This document shows, piece by piece, positions 41,901-54,068 of a DNA stretch of 64,000 nt. The translations under genes were made by a program, and so were the position numbers. The stretch spans positions 18,778,611 through 18,842,610 of the forward strand of contig NC_092576.1 in assembly GCF_037975245.1 (NCBI RefSeq), read 5' to 3'. Below the pieces are notes generated by a model, which saw nothing but the letters and a program-made list of their open reading frames with translations, did not search any database and was not told the origin of the DNA. Numbering within the stretch: the first letter of the stretch is position 1; the number at the start of each line of letters is the position of its first letter. The DNA comes from Apostichopus japonicus (lineage: Eukaryota > Echinodermata > Holothuroidea > Aspidochirotida > Stichopodidae).

Positions 41901-44900
41901 CAAATGTGTTTCACTTTGTAGGAAAGAAATACTTTTTTTGAGATGTGCAGATGAGTTTTTGCATCTCTCAAATGTTTCATATTGATAGGTCAGTATATAC
42001 CTTTTAAAAAACATGTGTAGATTTATTTTGGTGTGATGTAGCATAAAATTTGCAACTTGTGGATTTGGCCAACAATTTACTCAGCGATTAAAGTTAAATT
42101 TATAGTGGATATTAGTGAAATTACTAGTGATTGCTCGAAAAGATTGGAGAGTTGCAAGCAAATCTGCCAAACCAGTGGTGACATGTGAATACAAGGGGTT
42201 GACAGCACCAAAATTAATGCATGTAACTTTTGACTGCATGTTATTTAAATAGCTTACATGTGTGTGCGCACGTGTGCATGCACACATGTAAGCTATGTGT
42301 GCATGTGCATGCAAGTAAAATATTCAGTGTCCCGAAATGGCCTACATAAACAAAACCCCGGAGTAACTTTGAAAACACCATTTTTGTATTTTTCACTTGT
42401 GGTGCAGGTAATGATTTGTTTGTGCAGGTAATTTTTGTTTAACCTACATGTGCATGTACAATTTTTTTTTGGTAATTGGAACACTGGTTGACAGTCACCA
42501 GTTTATTACACCTCTGTTTATAGCTCCATGATTACACATTCAAGAAAGAAAACAGCCTCAGGCCATACCAATTACAGGTCACTACATCAAACCACTATAC
42601 ATCTGTTGCATTCAATTCAATACTATGAATGCCATAATATATTGACAAATCCCAAGACTTCTAGTCATTAAAGTTACAGTAAATTCATCAAATCTTTGAC
42701 ATGGCAATGTGTGCACCTACTCTAAACAATGGCAGTGAGGGAAGATCTCACCATGATATGTATAAATGTCCCAATGCACCAACTCACATATCCATGAAAG
42801 TAAACACCTGTTCCAACATGCATGACCATAAACATAATACTTTTTTATAGAACAGGTTTAGCAGATGACTCTTTAGTTCTGTTTCTCGATAGACATAAAT
42901 TTGGCATCCTAATAACCACATCTTAGATAACAATTATTTTACCTCTGTGTGAAAGCATCCGTGACTAAAACAGCTATGTAAATTAGGGTACTGGTTTCAT
43001 CTTAACAAGTTATACGTGCTGGGCAGAAGAGCAATAGAGACAGAAATTGCCCTAGGATTGATTACAGATAAAAGATAAAAGTGAATCTGTGTAAGAATGG
43101 CACTGTATAACCTACTGCGTGGCACAGTGCAGCACAGTGTAACAGGAACTGGAATAGATACTTACAGTTGGAGTAGTTTTATGTGGTTCGAGTTAGTGTT
43201 AATATTTACTAACAGCTGTATGCCGTTCTATGCCATATACTGTGTAAGGTGGGAGAGGGAAGGGGAAAGGGTAACTACTGTACAATGTTCGCTCTACATT
43301 AGCAACGTAGGTCTCTGCAGGTTGATATGTACATATGCTTTTACTTTAACCTTTGATTTGGTCCATGACACTTGCATTTAATAATTTATGTGTAGTGGAT
43401 TATGTGCAAAGACTTGATGCGTCATGTATAGTAATGCTCAGTTAACAGAGACAGCAAATGAATATACTGTTATCAGTGTTCTTTCTGGCAAAGTAATCTT
43501 GAATTTCAAGGTAATAATTCTCATGTCTGCTTTGGTAGAATACTGTACCTAGTTTTGCAGTACTTTTCTAGGACTTATATTCCGAGAGCACCATTGGTAT
43601 TCATGTGTAGCCTTACCTATGGAAAATGGTGACATATTTTTAGTGTGTTTCACAGAGCATGAGTCTTGAAAGTAGAATGCATAAATATGCTATTGTTTAA
43701 GTGTAAAATACATTTTAAAAATTTAAGGGTTGGAACAGCCCTTTTCCTTTCATTTACATCAAACCTCTCATTGACCAAAAATCTTTCACTTGTATTCTTT
43801 TTTATCATATGCTTTTTATATTCATGATGTAAGATCCTTTTATAATGAAATTTGTTTGATGTAACTTTGATGTTTACCTACTTCACAAGTTAAAGAGAAA
43901 TTTGTTCAAAACTTTCTCAAGGCAAGAGGGATGTTATGAAGTGATATTCTACACCCCCCTCGCATGTACTTAAAGTTCTTATCAAACAAGATTATTTATT
44001 CCTTTGCACTATTGACCTTCAACTTTCCCCTTCTAGGGTAGGGTACTACAGTTCCCAAAATTATAGATATACTTTAGAAATTGTTCTGTCCATTTCCCAG
44101 ATGAATACAGTACTGTAAGGAAGGTTCAGACAAGGAAAATCAACTAAAATTAGGATAAAGAGTTGTTTTCATTCTCACTTTGTGATATTTGGACCAGCGA
44201 AGACTAGAGAATACCCAGAGTTTTAGCAACTGCCTAAAACTGTATGATCTGATCTATTATTTACGTCAATGAGTTTCATTCAATCTGGGATCAAACAATA
44301 TAATAGAAAACTCATTAATGATAGCCTTTAAACTTTGTTTCTAAACAGATATGCTTGAATTACAAATAAAAGAAAAAAAACCCATAATCAATGCATCTAT
44401 CAATGCATATACATATACATACATAAACAGAATAATTTGAAATCGCGCAAGTGAACCCTGCACTACATTAGATCGAAAAAGACGTGCAATTAAACCAAAC
44501 TAAACATTCTAAATTTCCCGTTACTTCTACATAAAATATCAATACAAAAACAACAACTTACTTCTATGGCAGTATACTAAAATCACACGCTATAATAACT
44601 TCAGACTATCAAGCTTTCCTGAGAAAAAAAACGGTTAATAGTTCTTACAGTAAACAAATCGACCGTGAAGGAATGTCGTAATTGTTTCCTGAGCGTGACC
44701 GGAAATTAAATGCTAAAATATGATAAATGGAAAGGTTAAATAGAACTGAAGCGTGCAGTAATCCCGACTGCTCGCAACATCATTCATCAGTGATAAATTT
44801 GAAAATGTTCTTTCTGTTCAACATTAGGGTATATTGAACCAGTCACTGTTGAGATGCACATCATGTGTCCGTCCAAGCTTTTACAAATTTCGGATTGTTT

Positions 44901-46631
44901 TTCTTGGGATTTATTATTTCTGGAAAGTTAGCAGAATCAATCAGACATATCAATTCCTTTCTTTCTAAAATGCACACTAAACATCCTTCAAAATAGCCCT
45001 CTTACTGACCGACGCGTATGACTCATCACCTGGACCGAAAATCCTGTGGCTCTGTGCGGACAAGTTGGTTGAACTATTCCATTCATCAAACAGTGTTTCT
45101 ATAATTAGGATTGCATTAGATAAGTTAATTGGTAATTACTTGCTTCAACATTTAATGATGCATATTCTACGGTCATTTTCTTTGAAATAATATTAAGTTC
45201 GATATAATATGACGTTTTGATTGCGAATCTCAGCTGTGGCGTTGTAGGTGAACACTGTCCATTGTGTGGCTGTACCCTATTGCAGAGTACAGGATACACA
45301 TATTACGTAATGGCGTGCCCACCGAAGAAAGCGTAACTTGTATTTTTCTTAGAAGATATTCGATTGGATTGTACTTGGTCCGATTGAAGATAGTGACCAA
45401 TGAAAATGAATTTAACATCAATTTAAAGTAATTATATATAAAGAAAAAATACTTCCCAAAACCATTTGAACTAAATTTGTCAATGAATATTCAAGAGGAA
45501 GGTTACGCAAACAAAGTACGGCTATCAAATGGTGATTTTCTTCAGTATTTACTGTGTGTTATCAATGAGGGTTTTGAGTTTGATATTTATTAACCTTGCA
45601 TCGTAAATCACCCAAGTCCGGTGGAATTTTAAACTGTATCGTTAAGAAAAGAACAGAACTTGAGTGACAACACATTTCTCTGTTTAGTGCAGTTTGAACT
45701 AAGTTTTTTCGGTATAAACTTTTCACATTATGGCTGTAGGAAAATGGTCTATATGGTTAAGTCATAGGCCTAAAACTGTGGCGGTCGAACTCAGTTCGCG
45801 TGCCGCACAGGGAATGGCGCTGAGGAATTGATATGCTTACAATGGTTGTTATGGGTATGATTTAATGAATTGTGTGTAATCAGTATCTTGAAGTAATTTT
45901 ACAAAGGACTTTATTGAACTTTTGTATTACAGAAAAAATGATTTGTATTGTCAATGGAACTCTTTGATCATTTTTTTTTTGAGTGGGACTTCTTGGAGCA
46001 TTATAATAAATTTCCCCCGCGGGCAGCGATAATGCCATATTTTTCCAAGCTTACAGGTGGTATTTGCCACATAGGCCAATAGTATTGGTGGTATTGTTAA
46101 CAGGTGATTTGAATTAGTGCTTTCAGAGAAATCCCAAGATAAATGTTTTGTTGCAATTAATGACCTTTTTTTCCATACAAAATGCAGTAGGCACTAGGCC
46201 TAGGCCTTTATAATTAGGCTAGTCCAAAATCGGTCAAATAATGAATCATTGTTTATCAATGAAGCTCAACCTAGCTCAAATATATATTCATATGAGTGCT
46301 CAGCAAAAAGGAAAACAAAATTGTGAAAAAACTATCCATACTCCAAACACAACTCTCTTCTAAGTTTCTGAAGCCCTGACGCGAAACGTTTGGAATTGCC
46401 CTAGTACTACCAAGTACTAGGCTAATAGTAATACACGATAATATCAATTAGGCTTATGATAAACATAGTTACGTTTTAACTAAGTTAGGCCTAACGTTAT
46501 GCACAGCCTATAGACCTAACCAGCTGGCGTAATTAGGAGAAAGCCATAAATAATAGCCAAGGAGAGTGTGCTTCGAAAATATAATACGGCCGCTTATGCC
46601 ATTAAATGAACTACACAAATAGTTAACTTAC
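38960..46631. other. Long stretch without a recognised gene
   Basis: Open frames at 40265-40477 (minus) and 41193-41435 (plus) have varied composition but no family I recognise and no splice support. A donor-like ATAGAA before GTAAGT lies near 44560 on the minus strand. The region is probably intron or intergenic. Confidence 0.4.
42250..42295. repeat. 15-bp inverted repeat in a (TG)-rich patch
   Basis: TAGCTTACATGTGTG (42250-42264) and CACACATGTAAGCTA (42281-42295) are exact reverse complements around an alternating purine-pyrimidine core (tgcgcacgtgtgcatg). The whole could form a cruciform or Z-DNA. Confidence 0.75.
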
Positions 46632-46853
46632 CGTTCTTCCCGCGCCGTGTGACTCGCACATCTGCATTTGGATGAACTGTATCTAGGCATATACTCGATA
46701 GGCTAGCTAGGCACGATCGAGGTTCGCGTACGTACGTATAGCTGTACTGCGCGAAGAGCGTAACGTAATAGAGGGCCGGCTTCTCTTCGGTGCAATAAGA
46801 TACCGTGCAATACAATATTGGCAATATATCTTCATTTTCGCGATTCATTGCTT
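46632..46853 (-). other. Possible first exon of a minus-strand gene
   Basis: CG-rich compared with its surroundings (cgcgccgtgtgactcgc, ttcgcgtacgtacg) and ending in AACG before GTAAGT (donor GT at 46631-46630). An open frame begins MNRENEDILP at the upstream end, but I recognise no family. It could be the promoter-proximal exon of the SET-related gene downstream on this strand. Confidence 0.3.
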
Positions 46854-47151
46854 AAAAGAGGCTAATATATTTTTCCTTTGGGTAATATGTTTAAAAGGGT
46901 GATTTTATAATAAACATATACATATCGATTTTCATTTTAAAGGCCTTAATCAAAATGTTGCCGAAAGTGCTGTTTTTAACACACGCACATATAGCCATAT
47001 CAGAATGCCCATCTTCAATGCTTTCTAATTTACCTAGTTTTTAATTAATCTTTATAAATCTTAATAGAAACGAACATTTTTCAACCCCCCTTGACTCGCT
47101 TCCAACAATATTTGCAGAATGTAACTCTATCGTTCCAATTTAAAAGGCAGA

Positions 47152-47202
47152 ACTTAGGGCGACAGTATATATGTCGCCCTAAGTCAAATGGTGCCCTAAG
47201 TG
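47152..47202. repeat. Hairpin of the CTTAGGGCGACA family beside a (TA)n tract
   Basis: ACTTAGGGCGACA (47152-47164), a seven-base loop, then TGTCGCCCTAAGT (47172-47184), followed by another gccctaagtgc. The motif is identical to the satellite at 19.5-25.5 kb. This places a relict of the same family 22 kb away, again next to TA repeats. Confidence 0.85.
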
Positions 47203-47238
47203 CTATTTTTTTCACATGAAGTGTTGCCTAACGGTCGG

Positions 47239-47705
<467 letters not shown>

Positions 47706-47720
47706 GAAGATCGTAATTCT

Positions 47721-48008
<288 letters not shown>

Positions 48009-49216
48009 CCTAGCTCTTTGGGGGTTCGGTGGGGATGGGGGAAGAGAATGCACATGAAGCTCAAACGTTATCAGTTGTTTCTCTAGTATAGAGGTCAGAG
48101 TACGACATAGACGTGAGACGGAGAAATCCAATTTCTGTGGGATATATTTTCACAAACCTGGTGGGGCTCTACAAGTTGTAGGATCTTGAGATAGCCTATT
48201 CTTCTTTCATAGCGACTTATAAGCACAAAAACACATGGCACATGTCAGAAACAGAAACTTAATTTCTATGGAAGGTATTCCAAGCACGGAACTGCATTGC
48301 TTTCAGACAGTGTTCTTACAAACTATAATGATAAACGTCAACACAGTCATACCTTCCAGAGAGGAACTCAATTTCATTGAAAAGTTTAGTTTCATTTCGT
48401 TTACTTAGTTATATTAGCAGTGAGGCAGCGGGACCAGAAGTAAGATAACAAAATGTCTTTCAAAGAAACCGTGCAGCGACTGACGAAGGTACAGGGACGA
48501 AATCACCGACGTATACATAAATATCTGGACCGAGTATGTCAATAAAGAGACGCGCACATAAACGTAGCAAGCATGGCCGGTCATGTGACGTGCTCCCTTG
48601 TAGCACTCAAATCTTATAGTACTCCTTATATGTATATTCTACGATAACTATTCTCATGATCTCATAACTACCACATTCCCGGTGAAGCTATGCGAAAAAC
48701 GGAATCTAGCATAGTTGTACATTGTTTCAATGTTAACCGCAATTTTAGTTCCAAAATTTCCATTTTGAGATATTTTCTTTCAAAGAAATGATCTGCAACT
48801 AGAACGCACGTAGCTTATCAGGACTGTACACAATGTGCATAGACACGAGGCAGACGACATGACCCGTGGTTCCTTGCAACTCAAGTCTTCTTCAGCCTTT
48901 TATGAGACAGAAAGTTGATCTTAACGTTATTTTCATCCAAAACTAAGCAACTATTCTCAATTTTACCACAGTGACCCGTTTAAGAAGCGTTCTGTTGTCT
49001 ACATTACGCTTAAATATTATTTCGAGCTGACAAAGGGTTAAATAAAATATTAGTTGGACCTGGGAGCACATCACAGGACCCTACATGGTTGGTACGTTTT
49101 CTAAGTTCCAGATCGTATTAAAATTCGATGGACGAAATCGCTGGAAGGTGTAGCATTTTGTTAGCCCAATGTTACACAAAACTGAGAAATTTTATAACAG
49201 GGAATGGGGAGCGGCG
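48009..49216. other. Non-coding stretch without a recognised gene
   Basis: No exon or repeat recognised on either strand. Confidence 0.45.
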
Positions 49217-49291
49217 GATCTCCCCCACCCCCACCCCCACCCTCCAACATCCCCATCCCACCCTCCAACACCTCCACCCCACCCTCCAACC
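49217..49291 (-). repeat. C-rich minisatellite, possible G-quadruplex on the minus strand
   Basis: ctcccccacccccacccc followed by several accctccaac(a/c)cc units. The minus strand has at least four G3-G5 runs separated by single T, a strong quadruplex pattern. Confidence 0.75.
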
Positions 49292-49384
49292 CCCTCTTCC
49301 AATATTCTCAGTTGCTGCCAGCAAAACAAACAACCACGCTGACTGTTATGTTTTAATTACGTTGATTTTAAATAGCATAGGTCA

Positions 49385-50243
49385 CGGTGACGTGTAAAAT
49401 AAACCAAGCTACAGCAGGTCACAAGGTCACGGTGACGTGTAAAATAAAACCAAGCTACAGAGGGTCAGAAGGTCACGGTGACGTGTAAAATAAACCAAGC
49501 TACAGATGGTCAGAAGGTCACGGTGACGTGTAAAATAAACCAAGCTACAGAAGGTCACAAGGTGACGGTGACGTGTAAAATAAACCAAGCTACAACAGGT
49601 CACAAGGTCACGGTGACGTGTAAAATAAACCAAGCTACAGAAGGTCACAAGGTCACGGTGACGTGTAAAATAAACCAAGCTATAGAGGGTCAGAAGGTCA
49701 CGGTGACGTGTAAAATAAACCAAGCTACAGATGGTCACAAGGTCGCGGTGACGTGTAAAATAAACCAAGCTACAACAGGTCACAAGGTCACGGTGACGTG
49801 TAAAATAAACCAAGCTACAACAGGTCACAAGGTCACGGTGACGTGTAAAATAAACCAAGCTACAGAAGGTCACAAGGTCACGGTGACGTGTAAAATAAAC
49901 CAAGCTACAGAAGGTCACAAGGTCACGGTGACGTGTAAAATTAACCAAGCTACAGAAGGTCACAGGGTCACGGTGATGTGTAAAATAAACCAACCTACAG
50001 AAGGTCACAAGGTCACGGTGACGTGTAAAATAAACCAAGCTACCGAAGGTCACAAGGTCACGGTGACGTGTAAAATTAACCAAGCTACAGAAGGTTCACA
50101 GGGTCACGGTGATGTGTAAAATAAACCAAGCTACAGAAGGTCACAAGGTCACGGTGACGTGTAAAATAAACCAAGCTACAGAAGGTCACAAGGTCACGGT
50201 GACGTGTAAAATAAACCAAGCTACAGAAGGTCACAAGGTCATC
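49385..50243. repeat. 45-bp minisatellite, about 19 copies, rich in AGGTCA half-sites
   Basis: The unit contains gtgacgtgtaaaataaacca, agctacagaagg and tcacaaggtcacg, spaced exactly 45 bases at most junctions. Since 45 is a multiple of three, frames of 213 and 218 residues stay open on opposite strands; neither has splice or family support. Most units carry AGGTCACAAGGTCA (a direct repeat of AGGTCA with two-base spacing), the palindrome GTCACGGTGAC and TGACGTG. Confidence 0.95.
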
Positions 50244-51300
50244 ATATTGTTGTACTCCGTTAAAAGATCAAGCCTGGTATAACATATAACACCTGATTGT
50301 CTATATACCTACAGTGTTGATATATGCCGCTAACGCATGCTAGACAGAACGCTTAGCTTATTCTATTCTCCATATATGATACATGTCCTCGTGTATAGCT
50401 GAATTGTGTAAGTTCGTACAATATGAATAATAAGTCTGTCGTGTTGTAGTGTTCTTTTTTTTTTGTTAGCTTTAAGGTCTGTTTGGGGCTGGAATAAGTT
50501 TCAATAATAGAAGCATTCCTATTCATTTTTTATTCAATTACGCCATTGTTGAAGCTCTGCTGTACTACCACGGTAAGTCGTAACGAGACAACTTACAATA
50601 TGAACAATATTAACAAACGAAAGACGAATAAAAACAGCAATGAACAAATTCAAAGGAAACTGGCAAGTCATGCGTTTTGGTAATTGATATAGTGTTACAG
50701 AAATTTGACGTATAAGCCTAGCAGATTTCTTACTGTTAATTTGTTTCGTTCTGTATTGAGCTCGGGCTGTTTACTATTCTTATTTTGATCCCCGTCTCGG
50801 GCCCCAGACCTTTAACCCTTTTCTCTTTAGATCTAAGGAAGATCACCGTGTTTTCCAGTAGTGTAGACAGTGTTCCAAAACAAAAAGGAAGCCGCTTCCT
50901 GCGTGCGCGCGCTTCGGCTTACATAAAAAACATTAAAAGGGGGTGACCGAGTTCAGCTATTCAAGCTACTTGGTATAAAAAGGATTGGTTTATTGTTCGT
51001 AAGAGGCAAAAGCCCAAAAGTTGAGAAAGTAGTCAGTTAGCGCTAATTAGTTGCAATCGTTTACTGCAATATCACTAATATGTACTCTCTACACGGATCT
51101 TCATAAAAAAGTGATATTTGTGTATCAAGGAACCGTTATTGTGTTTACTGGCTCTACCTGGTGACTGGTGATTCTACACATTTTACTTGACACTGTGTTC
51201 CGACTTGACTGAATAGAATTCGGTCTGCGTTACAATAACTATATTGTCACGCAAGTAGGCCTACCTTCACTAAGCCTGTTATACTATTGTCCTCATGGTT
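50244..51300. other. Non-coding stretch without a recognised gene
   Basis: No exon recognised. A short tgcgtgcgcgcgcttcgg patch lies near 50898. Confidence 0.45.
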
Positions 51301-51936
51301 ACATCTCTATGTTCCGACGTCTCTATGTTCCGACAATTTTTTGGGACTCTAATTTTTGTTACCCAAATTTTTTCGGGCTCAATTTTTTTGGACCAAAATT
51401 GTTGACCAACATGTTTTCGGACCAACTTTTTTCGGACCAAAATTATTTTAGACCAATATATTTTTATGACCAATTTTTTTTTGGACCAACATTTTTGACA
51501 CCAACATGTTTTCGGACCAACTTTTTCGGACCAAAATTGTTTTTGACCAAACTGAATTTGGTCCCAAAAATTTGAGTACAAACAATTAAATTTCGGGTCA
51601 CAAACAATTTTCGGTCACAAGCACTATTTGGGTCGTAACAAACTTTGGGCCCTTTTTTCCTGAGAAAAATTTGGTGCGTCCAAAAAATTGTGTCCCCCAA
51701 AAAGGTAGGTCAGAAAAAATGTTGGTCCAAAAAAATTGAGTCCCCCCAAAAAAAATTGGGTGCCAAAAATTTGGGGCCCAAAAGATTAAGTCCCCCAAAA
51801 AAACTTGGTCTGAAAAATGGGGGACCAAAAAGATTGAGTCTCCCCAAAAAAATTGGGTCCGAAAAAATGTTGGTCAACAAAAATTAAGAGTTCAAACAAT
51901 TTGTCGGAACATAGAGACGTCGGAACATAGAGATGT
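51301..51936. mobile_element. Foldback element with perfect 36-bp terminal inverted repeats
   Basis: 51301-51336 and 51901-51936 are exact reverse complements, each made of two copies of tctctatgttccgac. The interior is built from short degenerate units (ttttcggaccaac on the left, ggtccaaaaaaattgagtcc on the right), which makes the two halves roughly complementary. No target-site duplication is evident and no transposase is encoded. Confidence 0.85.
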
Positions 51937-53935
51937 CACCTAACGTACAATTGCTCTCTAACACGTTATACTCAGAAGTATCCATGTATAACCTACTATG
52001 TGGCTATGTGACTGCTTGGGAGGGGTGAAAACATTCATATGGAGCCATACAGTCACCTTAGGCGAGTGCTCAGAGAATAATAAAGACTGAAAAACACTGC
52101 AAAGTCATGTTGAGGTCAAAATTGTTAAGGCTATTTTACATCAACAAATGTTGAAGTTAAGTGAAACATCTTCGGAAAATTGCTTCCTTTTTAATTGAAA
52201 GGTACCTCACAGTAATGAAACAACCACAGCAAGGTGATGGTACAGGTGGTTGGAAAATATGTCAAACCCCACTTTTGTCCATATCACATCTGCAAAACGG
52301 TTTTGGACAGAATTTCCCAAAATATAATTCCCCTGTACTTTCTGACTATTTTAAATGGACTTATCAGATTGGCTGAGAGGAGACAGGTGTAAACATACAA
52401 CATATAAGTTAAAATGGAAGAAGAACTATATAACTTCCGAAAAGAATCTAAAATTAGGCCTATATAGTTTAACTTATCGAGCAGCAACAAACTGTTTCGT
52501 TGAACCAAGTTTAATTTCATAAAAAATATGTTCAAGATCCCTTTTCGCTTTCCATTCCCTTTACATACTTCCTTCGAAGTCGCTCACAATTCTTGGCTTT
52601 TATTTAATTTTAAGAATTCCTTACAATCCTAAAAATTAAGGTACTTCATTGCCTGACGTTGAGAATTAACGTAAAATATTAGCTTGGGTCGACGCTTTTG
52701 CGTGAGCTGTTTGTTCAATATGCTGCAAGCGACAAGCCGGAAGTAGCTTAAGTCTATGTGGAGTATTTTTTTTTCCGTATTAAGTTTGTGTATGAATTAC
52801 GTACAAATATACGGTTGGAAGGTTCATTGGGCTGTCGGTTATCAATCCAACTTTTGACCTTTGCACAATTATACTTGTTCTATTGAATAGTTGGCGCTAG
52901 TTATATTTACGCAGAGTTTCATCTATAAGCATGGAGTTGGTAAATCCTAAATCAGAGCGTAACCGGTGGATTTCAACGACGCAGGTACGTGTATTGGTAG
53001 TGTATGGGGTATGGAGGTTCTTAATTCCCAAACAAGTTTCGGAAGAGTATCAACCTTTACGGAAGTTCCAGCGGCGGATCACAAAGTTCATGTAGGAGGG
53101 AACATTTGGCCCTGCATGGAAAGTTTTAGCTGACTCGTTGGAAAACAAGGTAAAAATGTAGACGTCATTTTGGAGGCCCTGTATATAGACTGTTACTTAG
53201 ATCTAGAAGAAGGTCTAAACGTTATGATTTATGTATAAAGTTGGCTTTTCATCTCCTACCCTTAAATCTTAGGTCCGGATGGGTGGTCTTTTTTCTTCCC
53301 CGACTGAACTTTGAATATTTATCAATTGGGCAACTTAATTATGACTTACTTTTAAATGTACATGCACGTAAATATCAGTTGGCTTATAGTAATAAAACTA
53401 TTCATATTTACCATTACATCCACAAAATTAAGTTTATGGAGTTTAGACACTTCTGTGGAACACTTTATATTGTCATGTAATGAATAAACAGTTCAAGTAA
53501 GTTAATTGCACGTTTCTCAGCGACCGTTTCGCCATATATGGAAACACAGATGACTAGGAAACACAGATATCACTTCCTGGTCCGATTAACTTAACACTTG
53601 GTAGATATGGGCCAGGGTATGAGTTGTAGTGCCTCCATGACGAATGGCGTTATATAGGGTCTAAAGTCAAACGTCAAAGAACCAAATATCACGTATTCTC
53701 GTTAAGTCAAAATAACTACATTAGCTATAATAACTTTATAAACCATCTGAGTAATATACAAATAACCAAAATAAAACTGATCTTGAACTATGAAACAGAG
53801 ACATGATATACGGAGCAGTTTTCTTCTTCTCCCTCAAACCAGATAGGGTCGGCTTGAGAGTTTACTTGCGGTTTGTACATTTCCAAACTTGCCCCCGTCC
53901 CCCCCCCCCCCAGTCTCTTCATTTGGCATCAAGTT
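51937..53935. other. Non-coding stretch without a recognised gene
   Basis: No exon or repeat recognised; a C-run is at 53895-53911. Part is the 3' flank of the second dispanin gene. Confidence 0.45.
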
Positions 53936-54068
53936 TTAAGTACTCATGGTAATGTTAAGTATAACAGAGATTGTTATCAAGATTAAACCAATAACAAGAG
54001 AACTTCTTTGCTTTTGCTGCAGCGTCTTGGGCCCCATCTACATCCCCACGGTTGAAAAGATCTTTGAC
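53936..54068 (-). CDS. Dispanin 2 last exon, with a frame break
   Basis: The acceptor is CTTTCAG. The conserved loop (LFNRGDVDGAQDAAAKAKKF) and the second hydrophobic segment (LVIGLILITISVIL) lie in different frames, separated by one extra or two missing bases at the ttctcttg run near 54000. It may be a real inactivating change or a consensus error. Confidence 0.75.

Noticed and set aside
49427-50119. Open frames of 213 and 218 residues on opposite strands made of 15-residue repeats
   Set aside because: The 45-bp unit is a multiple of three without stops, so open frames on both strands follow automatically. No signal peptide, splice site or family supports either.
51279-51887. Overlapping Phe/Gly/Pro-rich and Lys-rich open frames
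   Set aside because: They arise from the short degenerate repeats inside the foldback element on both strands.
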